Shown here piece after piece: positions 33,428 through 42,352 of a stretch of DNA of 64,000 nucleotides. Position 1 is the first letter of the stretch, and every line of letters starts with the position of its first letter. The position numbers and the translations under genes were made by a program. The notes under the pieces are model-generated. The model saw only the letters and a list, made by a program, of their open reading frames with translations, was not told the origin of the DNA and ran no database searches. The stretch lies in contig CAZZVE010000006.1 in NCBI GenBank assembly GCA_964657325.1, forward strand, positions 1-64,000. The letters are read 5' to 3'. The stretch is from JBBQVS01 sp964657325. Its GTDB lineage: Bacteria > Chloroflexota > Ktedonobacteria > Ktedonobacterales > Ktedonobacteraceae.

Positions 33428-34807
33428 ATGAAGCACTTTGAGCAGACGCCCGACCACACTGATAAAGAGGAGCAACAGGTAGCGGCTCTTCAATTCGATC
33501 TGCCACAAACTACTATTTTTTCAGTGCAGGCTGATTTGGAGGCACGTACGCGTCTCGTTGATCTTATTGCTGCTATCAGTGATGCCTTGATTTGGAAGGG
33601 AACACTTCCAGCAATATTGCAACGTTGTTGTGAAGCTCTTGTCGAGACTCTGGATGTCGCGTTTGCTCGTATCTGGACGTTAGATGAACAGGAACAGGTG
33701 CTGTATCTCCAGGCAAGTGCTGGTTTATATACACACTTAGATGGACCTCATGGCCGTGTACCTGTCGGACAATTCAAAATTGGCCTCATTGCTGCTGAGC
33801 GCCTTCCTCATCTTTCAAATGCGGTTATTGGCGACCCACGCGTGAGCGATCAGGAGTGGGCCAAACGCGAAGGTATGGTTGCCTTCGCTGGCTACCCACT
33901 GCTTATTGAAGGGCGTCTGGTGGGTGTACTGGCTGTATTCGCACGTCACCTCCTGCCAACAATGACGCTCGACACCATGAGAGCGGCGGCAAAAGCTGTG
34001 GCGTTAGGCATTGACCATAAGCAAATTGAGCAAGAACGTGAACACTTGCTCCTCGCAACGCAACATGCAAGAGAACAAGCTGAAGACGCGCTTGAGGCTC
34101 GCAATGCATTTCTTTCCAGCGTTTCTCATGATCTCAAAACACCGCTTACATCTATTAAGGGCAATGCTCAAATGCTGCAACTACGTATCAAGCGTGGCGC
34201 ACTCTCGTCTCCTCAAGATGTTACGCGATTGCAGCAAGGTCTTGAAACAATTGAAAACTCGGTCAAGAAGATGAGAACGATGATAGATGATCTTCTCGAC
34301 CTTGCCCAATTGCAAGCAGGCCAAAAGCTCGAATTTGACACAAGCGAAGAAAACTTTGTAGCACTGGTAGAGCGTGTCGTACAGGAGCAACAGGTCACAA
34401 CAACAAAGCATCAATTGCTCTTTCAACCTGTTGTTTCAGAACTCCTTGTTTCTGTTGATGAGACACGTTTAGAACGTGTCGTGGGGAATTTACTGAATAA
34501 TGCCATTAAGTATAGTCCTATTGGAGGCACAATCACAATCAGCCTTTTTCAAGAGCTTATAGAGAATTCTGGTTGGGCAGTGCTGGCATTACAAGATCAA
34601 GGCATCGGTATTCCTGCAGCTGATCTTCCTCATATCTTTGAACCTTTCCGACGAGCAGATAATAGTAAAGGCAAAATTCAAGGGACGGGTGTTGGGTTGA
34701 CCAGTGCCGCGCAGATTATCGAGCAACATGCGGGCACAATCACCGTTGAAAGTGAAGAGGGCGTGGGCACGCTTTTCACTATTCGCATTCCTCTATCGAT
34801 GAAATAA
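33428..34807 (+). CDS. Soluble GAF-domain sensor histidine kinase
   Basis: A 459-residue kinase without membrane segments. A GAF domain lies at about 45-200 (ILQRCCEALVETLDVAFARIW), a coiled coil at 200-228, HisKA with phospho-acceptor His234 in SSVSHDLKTPLTS, and a HATPase domain at about 335-458 with N box NLLNNAIKYS, G1 DQGIGI, F box FEPF and G2 GTGVGL. No response regulator gene is adjacent, so it is an orphan kinase that may read a redox or small-molecule signal. The next gene, a DUF433 protein, starts 36 bases downstream on the same strand. Confidence 0.93.
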   Translation: MKHFEQTPDHTDKEEQQVAALQFDLPQTTIFSVQADLEARTRLVDLIAAISDALIWKGTLPAILQRCCEALVETLDVAFARIWTLDEQEQVLYLQASAGLYTHLDGPHGRVPVGQFKIGLIAAERLPHLSNAVIGDPRVSDQEWAKREGMVAFAGYPLLIEGRLVGVLAVFARHLLPTMTLDTMRAAAKAVALGIDHKQIEQEREHLLLATQHAREQAEDALEARNAFLSSVSHDLKTPLTSIKGNAQMLQLRIKRGALSSPQDVTRLQQGLETIENSVKKMRTMIDDLLDLAQLQAGQKLEFDTSEENFVALVERVVQEQQVTTTKHQLLFQPVVSELLVSVDETRLERVVGNLLNNAIKYSPIGGTITISLFQELIENSGWAVLALQDQGIGIPAADLPHIFEPFRRADNSKGKIQGTGVGLTSAAQIIEQHAGTITVESEEGVGTLFTIRIPLSMK

Positions 34808-34843
34808 TTTGCTTCTGTACAAAGAAGTATAGAGGAAAAGATC

Positions 34844-35086
34844 ATGCCGCATTACAGAGAATGGATTACATCGAATCCAAATGTACTTTTTGGAAAACCA
34901 GCTATTAAGGGAACACGTATTCCTGTTGAACTGATCCTCGATGAACTCTCAGCAGGTATATCAATTGACGATATGCTTGAGTCGTATCCGCGCCTCACTC
35001 ATGAAGCCATTTATGCTGCTCTTGCGTTCGCTGCTGATACGCTTAGAGCAGAAGTTACTTATCCACTGGATCAAGCAGCCTCATGA
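34844..35086 (+). CDS. DUF433-family, VapB-like antitoxin-type protein without a toxin partner
   Basis: An 80-residue protein with the family pattern NPNVLFGKPAIKGTRIPVELIL and LESYPRLTHEAIYAALAFAA, which contains a helix-turn-helix. DUF433 genes usually precede a PIN-like DUF5615 toxin gene. Here no such frame follows: the next gene is convergent. It may be a solitary regulator or a relic of a toxin-antitoxin pair. agaggaaaag precedes the ATG. Confidence 0.8.
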   Translation: MPHYREWITSNPNVLFGKPAIKGTRIPVELILDELSAGISIDDMLESYPRLTHEAIYAALAFAADTLRAEVTYPLDQAAS

Positions 35087-35099
35087 GAATATTGCACTA

Positions 35100-35300
35100 C
35101 TATTTCAGCCTCTTTATGTAGTCTTTGTAGGCTTCCCACTTAGCAAACGATGAAAATTCAGTATCAACGAGCTTTGTGCGCACCCAGACAAAATATTCAT
35201 CAGTCTCTAAATCTCGTGCCAATACCTCTACCTTTGACCAGGGAATTTCTTGCTTGACGATTTGCGCTAGATTATTCGCCTCGACCTGATTGAGTGCCAT
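35100..35300 (-). CDS. Small hypothetical protein
   Basis: A 66-residue acidic and aromatic-rich protein (IVKQEIPWSKVEVLARDLE, EYFVWVRTKLVDTEF, AYKDYIKRL). There are no membrane helices. GGGAGG 4 bases before 35300 supports this start. It lies 17 bases upstream of pyrD on the minus strand order, that is, after pyrD at the end of the pyrimidine operon, and may be co-transcribed with it. No family is recognised. Confidence 0.6.
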   Translation of the reverse strand: MALNQVEANNLAQIVKQEIPWSKVEVLARDLETDEYFVWVRTKLVDTEFSSFAKWEAYKDYIKRLK

Positions 35301-35317
35301 ATTGCCTCCCACAATTG

Positions 35318-36253
35318 CTACAAAGCAACGCCCACGATCTCCTTCACATCCTCCACACCCTCACGCTCTAAGAATGCTTCGATACCCTCGACGACCTCGA
35401 TACCAACTCGCGGGTTCACAAAATTTGCAGTACCAATCTCGACGGCGGATGCACCAGCCATAAGAAATTCGAGCGCATCGTTTACAGTACGTATACCGCC
35501 TAACCCAAGAATCGGGACGTTGGGATACGACTCCCGTAGTGCTTGTGCTACTTCGTAGACCATGCGTAACGCGATTGGCTTGACAGCAGGTCCTGATAAG
35601 CCGCCCGTTCCGTTTGCAAGCGTAGGTTTATGCGTGGATATATCTATACTCATGCCTGTAATTGTGTTAATCAATGACACGGCGTCGGCACCTGCTTTAG
35701 CAGCTGCTAGAGCGGTTGGACGTACATCGCCCGTGTTTGGTGAAAGTTTGACAATAAGCGGTAGCGTTGTAGCTATACGAAGAGCAGATGTTACATCCGC
35801 AACGGCTTGTGGGTCTGCTCCAAAGACAGCACCACCTGCACGTACATTGGGACAAGAGACGTTCGCCTCGATACCTGCAACGCCCGCTATACCTTCGAGT
35901 TGCTCAGCAATTTTTGCAAACTCCTCGATGTCTTCACCTGCGATATTGACAATGACAGGCGTATCCCATCCTGCCCAGATTGGTGCGTATTTGGAGATGA
36001 CGATATGCACACCTGGATTTTGTAGGCCGATGGCGTTAAGCATTCCTGCCGATGTTTCTGCTGTGCGGAGTTGCGCATTGCCCTTGCGTGAATGTAGTGT
36101 TGTTCCCTTCGAGATGACCGCGCCCAAGCGTTGCACTTCAGCAATTTTCGCGTTCTCAATACCATAGCCAAAGGTGCCTGCTGCCATAAGCACAGGATTT
36201 TTCAAGAGTAGACCGCTTTTATGTTGTGGTGCCAATTCTGTTTGTAGTTTCAT
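35318..36253 (-). CDS. pyrD: Dihydroorotate dehydrogenase, class 1B type
   Basis: A 311-residue FMN enzyme oxidising dihydroorotate to orotate. The catalytic Cys134 in EANVSCPNVRAGG marks class 1 (class 2 uses Ser). VLMAAGTFGYG, SKGTTL, KLSPN and GLGGI are the flavin and substrate loops. Class 1B enzymes normally need the iron-sulfur/FAD subunit PyrK to pass electrons to NAD; no pyrK is in this operon or window. The start overlaps the end of pyrF by 4 bases. Confidence 0.94.
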   Translation of the reverse strand: MKLQTELAPQHKSGLLLKNPVLMAAGTFGYGIENAKIAEVQRLGAVISKGTTLHSRKGNAQLRTAETSAGMLNAIGLQNPGVHIVISKYAPIWAGWDTPVIVNIAGEDIEEFAKIAEQLEGIAGVAGIEANVSCPNVRAGGAVFGADPQAVADVTSALRIATTLPLIVKLSPNTGDVRPTALAAAKAGADAVSLINTITGMSIDISTHKPTLANGTGGLSGPAVKPIALRMVYEVAQALRESYPNVPILGLGGIRTVNDALEFLMAGASAVEIGTANFVNPRVGIEVVEGIEAFLEREGVEDVKEIVGVAL

Positions 36254-37113
36254 TGTCTATAGCTATTAATCCTATCTCTAAGATTTTGCGTCGCTTCTCT
36301 GGCAGCTTGCGCGAAATTCTCGTTGTTTGAGGCAAAGAGAATGTCACGTGAGGAATTGATTATCATACCCTGACCTCGGCTGTCTTTTCCTGCTGCGACT
36401 GTTGACGAGATATCGCCGCCTTGTGCTCCAATGCCTGGAATTAATATTGGCATGTCTCCTACAATTGCGCGTACTTGTTTCAGTTCGGAGGGATATGTTG
36501 CACCAACGACAAGCGCACAATTACCGTGAGTATTCCAATTTTCTGCAATATGACGTGCAACAACTTGATACAGTGGCTCCTGCTTATCACCTACAAGCAG
36601 GTTTTGAAATTCATCGCTTCCTGGATTTGATGTTTTCACCAACACAATGATACCCTTGTCCTTTCGCACAAGAAAAGGTGCAAGTGCTTCTTGTCCAAGA
36701 TACGGGTGTACAGTAATTGCGTCAGCACAGATAATATCAAACGCAGCCTGTATGTAACCAGAATTGGTGTTACCGATATCTGCTCGCTTGGCATCTAAAA
36801 TGACAGGGATGTGTGGGTATATCTGCTTTATATATGTGACGGTCTTTGTTAAAGCTTGTATTCCGCCATCACCAAGGGCTTCATAAAACGCAGAATTCGG
36901 TTTATATGCACAGACGAGATCATGCGTAGCATCGATGATAGCACAATTGAACACGAAGAACGCATCTTCGGGTGATACATCCTGTCGTACTATTGTTGGA
37001 AGGCGATTATACACTGGATCAAGCCCAACACAGACACACGTATTGTCATTCCAACGTTGCTCTAGCAAAGTCATAAATGTAGTCTCTGAGGTATGCAGTA
37101 AATGTTTTTCCAT
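36250..37113 (-). CDS. pyrF: Orotidine 5'-phosphate decarboxylase
   Basis: A 287-residue enzyme giving UMP from OMP. The catalytic charged network Asp107-Lys109-Asp112 lies in ILDAKRADIGNT, the variant of the longer type 2 group; CVGLDPVYNRLP and PGIGAQGGD (phosphate loop) are intact. ATG at 37113 lies one base after the pyrE stop with aaagg 9 bases upstream. A longer in-frame extension into pyrE is not needed. ATGA overlap with pyrD follows. Confidence 0.93.
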   Translation of the reverse strand: MEKHLLHTSETTFMTLLEQRWNDNTCVCVGLDPVYNRLPTIVRQDVSPEDAFFVFNCAIIDATHDLVCAYKPNSAFYEALGDGGIQALTKTVTYIKQIYPHIPVILDAKRADIGNTNSGYIQAAFDIICADAITVHPYLGQEALAPFLVRKDKGIIVLVKTSNPGSDEFQNLLVGDKQEPLYQVVARHIAENWNTHGNCALVVGATYPSELKQVRAIVGDMPILIPGIGAQGGDISSTVAAGKDSRGQGMIINSSRDILFASNNENFAQAAREATQNLRDRINSYRQ

Positions 37114-37114
37114 A

Positions 37115-37756
37115 CTATACAGCCTTTTGCTTCGCCAGAAACATACGTCCTTTACCCACATCAGTGTTAATAGGAATATGTTGTTCACAAAATGGGCAGT
37201 TTTCCTCGGCGTAGGTCTCAAGATCGAGTGTTATTAATGTGGAAATAGGCACATCGCCCACGGCTTTTGGTTGCACATTGCCGCGATTACATAATGCGCT
37301 TACCCCTACGACATTGCCACCATGTTTACGTATCAGTTCAATGACGCGACGTACTGAGCCACCTGTGGTTAGAATATCTTCAACAACCAAAATATTTTTG
37401 CCTGGAATGTGTTTGTCATAGCCACGATAGAAGGCGAATGTCTGGTCAGAGCCTTGCTCTTTTTCCGCGTAGACCGCTAATGTTTCACCTGCTGTACGCT
37501 TTGCATTAAGCGCATGAGTAGCCCATTGTGAAAGAACAATACCACCTAGCACTGGACCTACGACGCAATCTATCGAGTCTGCTTTGTATGGCTGTGCCAT
37601 ATGCTGGCATAGTTTCGAGATGATACCGGTATGGAGGTATAAGGCGTCTTTATTGATATAGACAGAGCTATGGCGACCAGAATTGTACACAAAATGACTT
37701 CCGGTAATTATGGCTCCTGCGTCTACAAACATCTGCATAACTTTTGGGTCGTTCAT
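37115..37756 (-). CDS. pyrE: Orotate phosphoribosyltransferase
   Basis: A 213-residue enzyme joining orotate and PRPP to OMP. The PRPP motif VLVVEDILTTGGSVRR and the substrate segment SHFVYNSGRHSSVYINKDAL are present. The C-terminus has a short CPFCEQHIP segment that resembles half of a zinc knuckle. The start overlaps the pyrC stop by 4 bases (ATGA). A second, more divergent OPRT gene is at 50660-51322. Confidence 0.93.
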   Translation of the reverse strand: MNDPKVMQMFVDAGAIITGSHFVYNSGRHSSVYINKDALYLHTGIISKLCQHMAQPYKADSIDCVVGPVLGGIVLSQWATHALNAKRTAGETLAVYAEKEQGSDQTFAFYRGYDKHIPGKNILVVEDILTTGGSVRRVIELIRKHGGNVVGVSALCNRGNVQPKAVGDVPISTLITLDLETYAEENCPFCEQHIPINTDVGKGRMFLAKQKAV

Positions 37757-39102
37757 GAGTGCCTCTCGACTCGTCTTCCTTGTGGTTGTCCAAGAATGTT
37801 GCCATTCTGATACACCAGCGTACTCCGCAGAAATGTTGCTACAGGTCGTCCAACAAATTCCTTACCTTCATAAGCTGACCATGAATTTTTTGTGAACAGG
37901 TCTGCTTTCTGCACTATCCATGTTTTTGTCGTATCGACAACTGCAATATCGGCATCTTTGCCAACAACAAGGCCGCCTTTTTGAGGAAATTCAAATATGC
38001 GTGCAATATTCTGTGAAGTTACTTGTGCAATACGAAGCAAGCCTTCTTCAAGTGTGTCTTGCCCGAAGTGTTGTATCCAACCGCTGATCAATATAGGTAA
38101 TGATTCTTGAAAGCCTGGAATTCCTGATGCAACTTCCCATACGCTTTCTCTGTACTTTTCTTCGAGTGTGTGTGGTGCATGGTCGGTAACAACTGTGTCG
38201 ATTGTTCCCTCGCGTAAAAGTTGCCATAAGCTTTTTTGTACATCAGGGTCACGTACCGAAGGTGAGACGTTGATAAGGTTGCCATGCGTCGTGTAATCAT
38301 CAGTAGTAAATGCAAGATGAAATGTGAGCACTTCACCGTATACATCCACACCAATACTTCTGCCAAATGCAATAGCAGCAAATTCTTCGGGCGTTGATTG
38401 ATGGAGAAGATATAACTTCACGCCAAAGTGTTTTGCCAAAGCAATCATTTCCAGAACAGAGGTCAAGACAACTGTGCCATTTCTTGCATCACTCCACGCT
38501 TGTGGGTCATCTCGTCCTAAGACGGTGCGATAATGATGTGTGAAGTAGTCAACCAGTTCCTGGTTTTCCGCATGTATGAGGGCCATGATATGACGTTCGC
38601 CAAGTGTTTCAAAAATTCGGGCGATATCGCTAATGCGGCCTATCGTTGTAGGTGTGGTGGCATGACCGGCGGCAAAGATTTTGACGCCAGTAATCAAGCT
38701 TGTATCAATATACTTCAGTTCCGTGCTATCTTCGAGTGAGGTTCCCATGTTAATTGCGAAATCTGTATACGATTTCTGCTTGTATCGCTGTATCTGCTCC
38801 TCCACACGTGCGATGGTTGTTGTTGGTGGCCTCGTGTTAGGCATATCAAATACGGTAGTGTAGCCACCAGCAAGGGCTGCACGCGATCCATGCTCAATAT
38901 CTTCTTTATACTCCAAGCCCGGTTCACGCAAGTGCCCATGCACCTCTAATAAACCGGGAAGAAGATATTTCCCTCGAAAATCATACGTCGGGTCTTGTAC
39001 AAAGCCTTCCTCTATACGCTCGATTTTCCCATTTGCGAGGTAAAGCGTTCCCCGCAGTATTTTGTCGGGCAACACAAGCGACCCGATAAGTGTTGTTGAC
39101 AT
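37753..39102 (-). CDS. pyrC: Dihydroorotase
   Basis: A 449-residue amidohydrolase cyclising carbamoyl-aspartate. The first metal motif is VHGHLREPG (His55, His57), with Glu rather than the usual Asp two residues before the first His. Later ligands are seen in HQSTPEE and VTDHAPH. It is a type I dihydroorotase by length and by the DHAPH motif. A hairpin at 39118-39153 lies just upstream of the start, after carB. Confidence 0.93.
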   Translation of the reverse strand: MSTTLIGSLVLPDKILRGTLYLANGKIERIEEGFVQDPTYDFRGKYLLPGLLEVHGHLREPGLEYKEDIEHGSRAALAGGYTTVFDMPNTRPPTTTIARVEEQIQRYKQKSYTDFAINMGTSLEDSTELKYIDTSLITGVKIFAAGHATTPTTIGRISDIARIFETLGERHIMALIHAENQELVDYFTHHYRTVLGRDDPQAWSDARNGTVVLTSVLEMIALAKHFGVKLYLLHQSTPEEFAAIAFGRSIGVDVYGEVLTFHLAFTTDDYTTHGNLINVSPSVRDPDVQKSLWQLLREGTIDTVVTDHAPHTLEEKYRESVWEVASGIPGFQESLPILISGWIQHFGQDTLEEGLLRIAQVTSQNIARIFEFPQKGGLVVGKDADIAVVDTTKTWIVQKADLFTKNSWSAYEGKEFVGRPVATFLRSTLVYQNGNILGQPQGRRVERHS

Positions 39103-39117
39103 AACTTCTTATTCCTT

Positions 39118-39153
39118 AAAACCAGGGCACCTGCAAGGGGATGCCCTGGTTTT
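39118..39153 (-). terminator. Hairpin with T-tract between carB and pyrC
   Basis: Minus strand AAAACCAGGGCA (39153-39142) pairs with TGCCCTGGTTTT (39129-39118) around a 12-base loop, 5 bases after the carB stop. The stem ends in TTTT. It may reduce read-through into pyrC-pyrE-pyrF-pyrD. Confidence 0.65.
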
Positions 39154-39157
39154 GGTA

Positions 39158-42100
39158 TTATATATATTCGTTCCACGATTTTATTGGAATGGTCGCAAGG
39201 TCTTTCTCGACAATGGCTTTCACGAAGAGGCGAGCCTGTTTGACTTTCGTGAACAACTGAATGTTGTGGTCAACGGCATAGCGACGCATGGCGTAGTCAT
39301 CGTCGAGTTCTTTATTGATGTAGCCATCGACAATGTTGATGGCTAGGTCGATTTTGTTATCACGGAAGTAGGTGAGTACGTTGGGCGCACACTCTTCATG
39401 AATTTTGTAAAGCATCGTTGCATCAATGCCGTGGGCTTGTAAAAATTCACATGTCCTTTTTGTAGCATAGAGTGGTATCCCTAATACGTGTAGTTGTTTA
39501 GCACTCTCTAAGAAGTCGAGCTTTTTCTCTTTGCCACCAAGACTAATAAAAACGCCTTTTGTTGGGATTGAGCCACCTGTAGCAATGATAGCTTTGAGAT
39601 ATGCTTCCTCAAGGTCATTCCCGAAGCAGGCAACTTCACCTGTCGAAGCCATCTCTACACCGAGCACGGGGTCGGCTCCCGATAAACGAGAGAATGAGAA
39701 CTGAGGAGCTTTCACTGCAACAAAATTCGGCGGCAGAATAGGAATGACTGGAATATTCTCTTCAAACAAAGCATCCACAAAAAGAGCCATAAAGTTGACG
39801 CCAATCACCTTTGAGATGAATGGGAAGGTACGTGATGCGCGTAGGTTTGCCTCGATGACATACACCTGATTGTCTCGTGCCAGGAATTGCACGTTGAATG
39901 GTCCCGTAATCGCCAGTGCCTTTGCGATGGCATGCCCTACGTGCTCAACTTTCGCACGCGTTTCGGCATTGATATTTTGTGGGGGTAGCACAATGGTAGC
40001 ATCACCAGAATGTACACCTGCATTTTCGATATGTTCCGAAACGACGAAGGCTTTGATTTCACCATGTTGTGCTACCGCGTCAAGTTCGATCTCTTTGAAT
40101 TTCTCAAAAAATTTGGAGACGGTGACGGGATGCTCTGGCGATACAGCAGCAGCTTCCTTGGTGTAACGTACCAGTTCGTCCTTTGTATAGCATATGTTCA
40201 TCGCACTACCAGAGAGCACATATGACGGACGTACAAGGACTGGATAGCCAACGCGCTCGGCAAAATCGGTGAGTTCCTCGATGTTAGCAAAGCTATTCCA
40301 CTCTGGTTGCCGAATGTTAAGCGTATCGAGCAGATTGGAAAACTTGTTACGGTCCTCAGCGCGATCAATATTGCTCGCATCGGTACCCAGAAGCGGAATG
40401 CCGTAGTTTTGTAGGGCTTTGGCACGGTTGTTTGGTGTTTGCCCACCGACAGAGACGATGACGCCATAGGGCGACTCAAACTCGCAGATGTCGGTGATAC
40501 GCTCAAAGGTGAGTTCTTCAAAGTATAAGCGGTCTGAGGTATCGTAGTCTGTCGAGACCGTTTCAGGATTACAGTTAATAACGATAGAGCGTTTGTTGTG
40601 TCGTCTTAGTGCCTCAACGGTACTCACGCTTGTCCAGTCAAACTCCACTGATGAGCCAATACGATAGGGGCCAGAACCGAGAATAACTACGCCTTCGTTC
40701 CGTATCGGCTCTACATCATTGTGATGTCCATTGTAGGTCATGTAGAGGTAGTTTGTGTCCGAAGGAAATTCGGCGGCTAATGTATCAATTTGGAAGACGC
40801 TTGGTACAACGTCAAGGTCTTTTCGTAATTTGCGTATCTCTAAACCTGTTTTGCCTGTTAGCACCCCGATTCGTTTGTCAGACAGACCCATTTGTTTGAG
40901 TTCCCATAAGCGACTCGCGGAAAGGTCCTGGCTGGCTTGTAAGTCGTATTCGGCATCGACGATACGTTTAATTTTGTACAGGAACCAAGGGTCTATACCG
41001 GTGATATCATATATTTTTTCAATAGAGATACCAGAACGTAGTGCCATCGCCAGCGCAAACATCCGTTTAGGCGTAGGTGTATAGAGATATTTCGAGATAG
41101 CGTCGTCTATAGATTCGGTACTACCAAAGACTTTTTCTGAGGTTGCCCCCTCGATGTCCAGGTCAAGCATGCGAATAGCTTTTTGATAGGCTTCTTCAAA
41201 AGTGCGCCCAATGCCCATCACCTCGCCAACGGACTTCATGCCTGTACCAATTGTTTCATCGACACCTTTGAATTTGTCCAGGTCCCAACGTGGTATCTTT
41301 ACAACGAGATAGTCTAAGCTTGGCTCGAAACAAGCTTGCGTAACGCCCGTTACCTCGTTTTTGAGTTCTGTCAAGCCATAGCCTAACGCCAGTTTCGCAG
41401 CGACATAGGCAAGCGGGTAGCCTGTTGCTTTACTCGCTAGAGCAGAACTACGCGAGAGACGCGCATTGACTTCAATCACATTATAGGCAGAAGTTTTAGG
41501 GTCGAGCGCGAACTGCACATTACACTCGCCCACAATACCGAGGCTACGAACGATTTTGATTGATGCGCTCCGTAACTCATGATATTCAGCATTGGTAAGC
41601 GTTTGACTTGGAGCTAAGACAATAGACTCGCCCGTATGAATACCGAGTGGGTCCATATTTTCCATGTTACATACAGTGATGCAGTTATCATAACAGTCAC
41701 GAACCACCTCGTACTCAACCTCTTTATGATGATGCAGATATTGCTCGATAAGCACCTGTGGCGCAAAGGCTAGCGCGCCCGTGACGATGTGCTCTAACTC
41801 TTCAAGATGTCGCGCGATACCTGATCCCTGTCCACCAAGCGCGAAACCTGCACGCACCATGACAGGAAAGCCTATTTCTTTCGCAATAGCAAGGGCGTCC
41901 TCCAGTGTTTCCGCACTTTTGCTTTGAGGTGTCGGGATATTGATGCTGGCGAGATGTTGTGCAAACTCCTGACGGTCTTCTGTCAGAAGAATAGCTGAAA
42001 CAGGTGTGCCCAGGACCTGAACGTTGTATCTTTCCAACACGCCTTTTTTGAACAACTCGACACCACAATTCAGAGCGGTCTGCCCTCCGAAAGAAAGTAG

Positions 42101-42349
42101 AATACCATCGGGTCGCTCTTTGTCGATAATTTTCTCAACGAAAAAAGGGGTGACAGGCAAGAAGTATACTTCTTCAGCCAACGCCTTTGATGTTTGGATA
42201 GTGGCGATGTTTGGATTGACAAGTACGGTGCCAATACCTTCCTCACGTAACGCTTTGAGTGCCTGTGAGCCGGAGTAGTCGAACTCTCCGGCTTGCCCGA
42301 TTTTGAGTGCGCCCGCGCCCAACACCAGCACCTTCTGTAATGTCTTCAC
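39158..42349 (-). CDS. carB: Carbamoyl-phosphate synthase large chain
   Basis: A 1063-residue protein with two homologous ATP-grasp halves (about 1-400 and 550-930), an oligomerisation domain between them (FALAMALRSGISIEKIYDITGID) and a C-terminal MGS-like allosteric domain (about 935-1063, GVFISLGGKEKKLDF). ATP loops LGAGALKIGQAGEFDYSG and LGSGPYRIGSSVEFDW are intact. The start is GTG at 42349 behind aaaggg in the carA end. It combines ammonia from CarA, bicarbonate and two ATP. UMP inhibition through the C-terminal domain is known in the family. Confidence 0.96.
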   Translation of the reverse strand: MKTLQKVLVLGAGALKIGQAGEFDYSGSQALKALREEGIGTVLVNPNIATIQTSKALAEEVYFLPVTPFFVEKIIDKERPDGILLSFGGQTALNCGVELFKKGVLERYNVQVLGTPVSAILLTEDRQEFAQHLASINIPTPQSKSAETLEDALAIAKEIGFPVMVRAGFALGGQGSGIARHLEELEHIVTGALAFAPQVLIEQYLHHHKEVEYEVVRDCYDNCITVCNMENMDPLGIHTGESIVLAPSQTLTNAEYHELRSASIKIVRSLGIVGECNVQFALDPKTSAYNVIEVNARLSRSSALASKATGYPLAYVAAKLALGYGLTELKNEVTGVTQACFEPSLDYLVVKIPRWDLDKFKGVDETIGTGMKSVGEVMGIGRTFEEAYQKAIRMLDLDIEGATSEKVFGSTESIDDAISKYLYTPTPKRMFALAMALRSGISIEKIYDITGIDPWFLYKIKRIVDAEYDLQASQDLSASRLWELKQMGLSDKRIGVLTGKTGLEIRKLRKDLDVVPSVFQIDTLAAEFPSDTNYLYMTYNGHHNDVEPIRNEGVVILGSGPYRIGSSVEFDWTSVSTVEALRRHNKRSIVINCNPETVSTDYDTSDRLYFEELTFERITDICEFESPYGVIVSVGGQTPNNRAKALQNYGIPLLGTDASNIDRAEDRNKFSNLLDTLNIRQPEWNSFANIEELTDFAERVGYPVLVRPSYVLSGSAMNICYTKDELVRYTKEAAAVSPEHPVTVSKFFEKFKEIELDAVAQHGEIKAFVVSEHIENAGVHSGDATIVLPPQNINAETRAKVEHVGHAIAKALAITGPFNVQFLARDNQVYVIEANLRASRTFPFISKVIGVNFMALFVDALFEENIPVIPILPPNFVAVKAPQFSFSRLSGADPVLGVEMASTGEVACFGNDLEEAYLKAIIATGGSIPTKGVFISLGGKEKKLDFLESAKQLHVLGIPLYATKRTCEFLQAHGIDATMLYKIHEECAPNVLTYFRDNKIDLAINIVDGYINKELDDDYAMRRYAVDHNIQLFTKVKQARLFVKAIVEKDLATIPIKSWNEYI

Positions 42350-42352
42350 GTT

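Noticed and set aside
14731..34807. Two-component pair formed by the receiver protein at 14731 and the kinase at 33428
   Set aside because: They are 18 kb apart in unrelated operons, and the receiver lacks residues needed for phosphotransfer.
34844..35300. Toxin-antitoxin pair of the DUF433 protein and the 66-residue protein
   Set aside because: The two genes are convergent, and the small protein resembles no toxin family; the usual same-strand overlap is missing.
35562..36167. A 201-codon open frame on the plus strand
   Set aside because: It lies wholly antisense to pyrD, whose product has all catalytic residues; it has no ribosome site and no recognisable domain.
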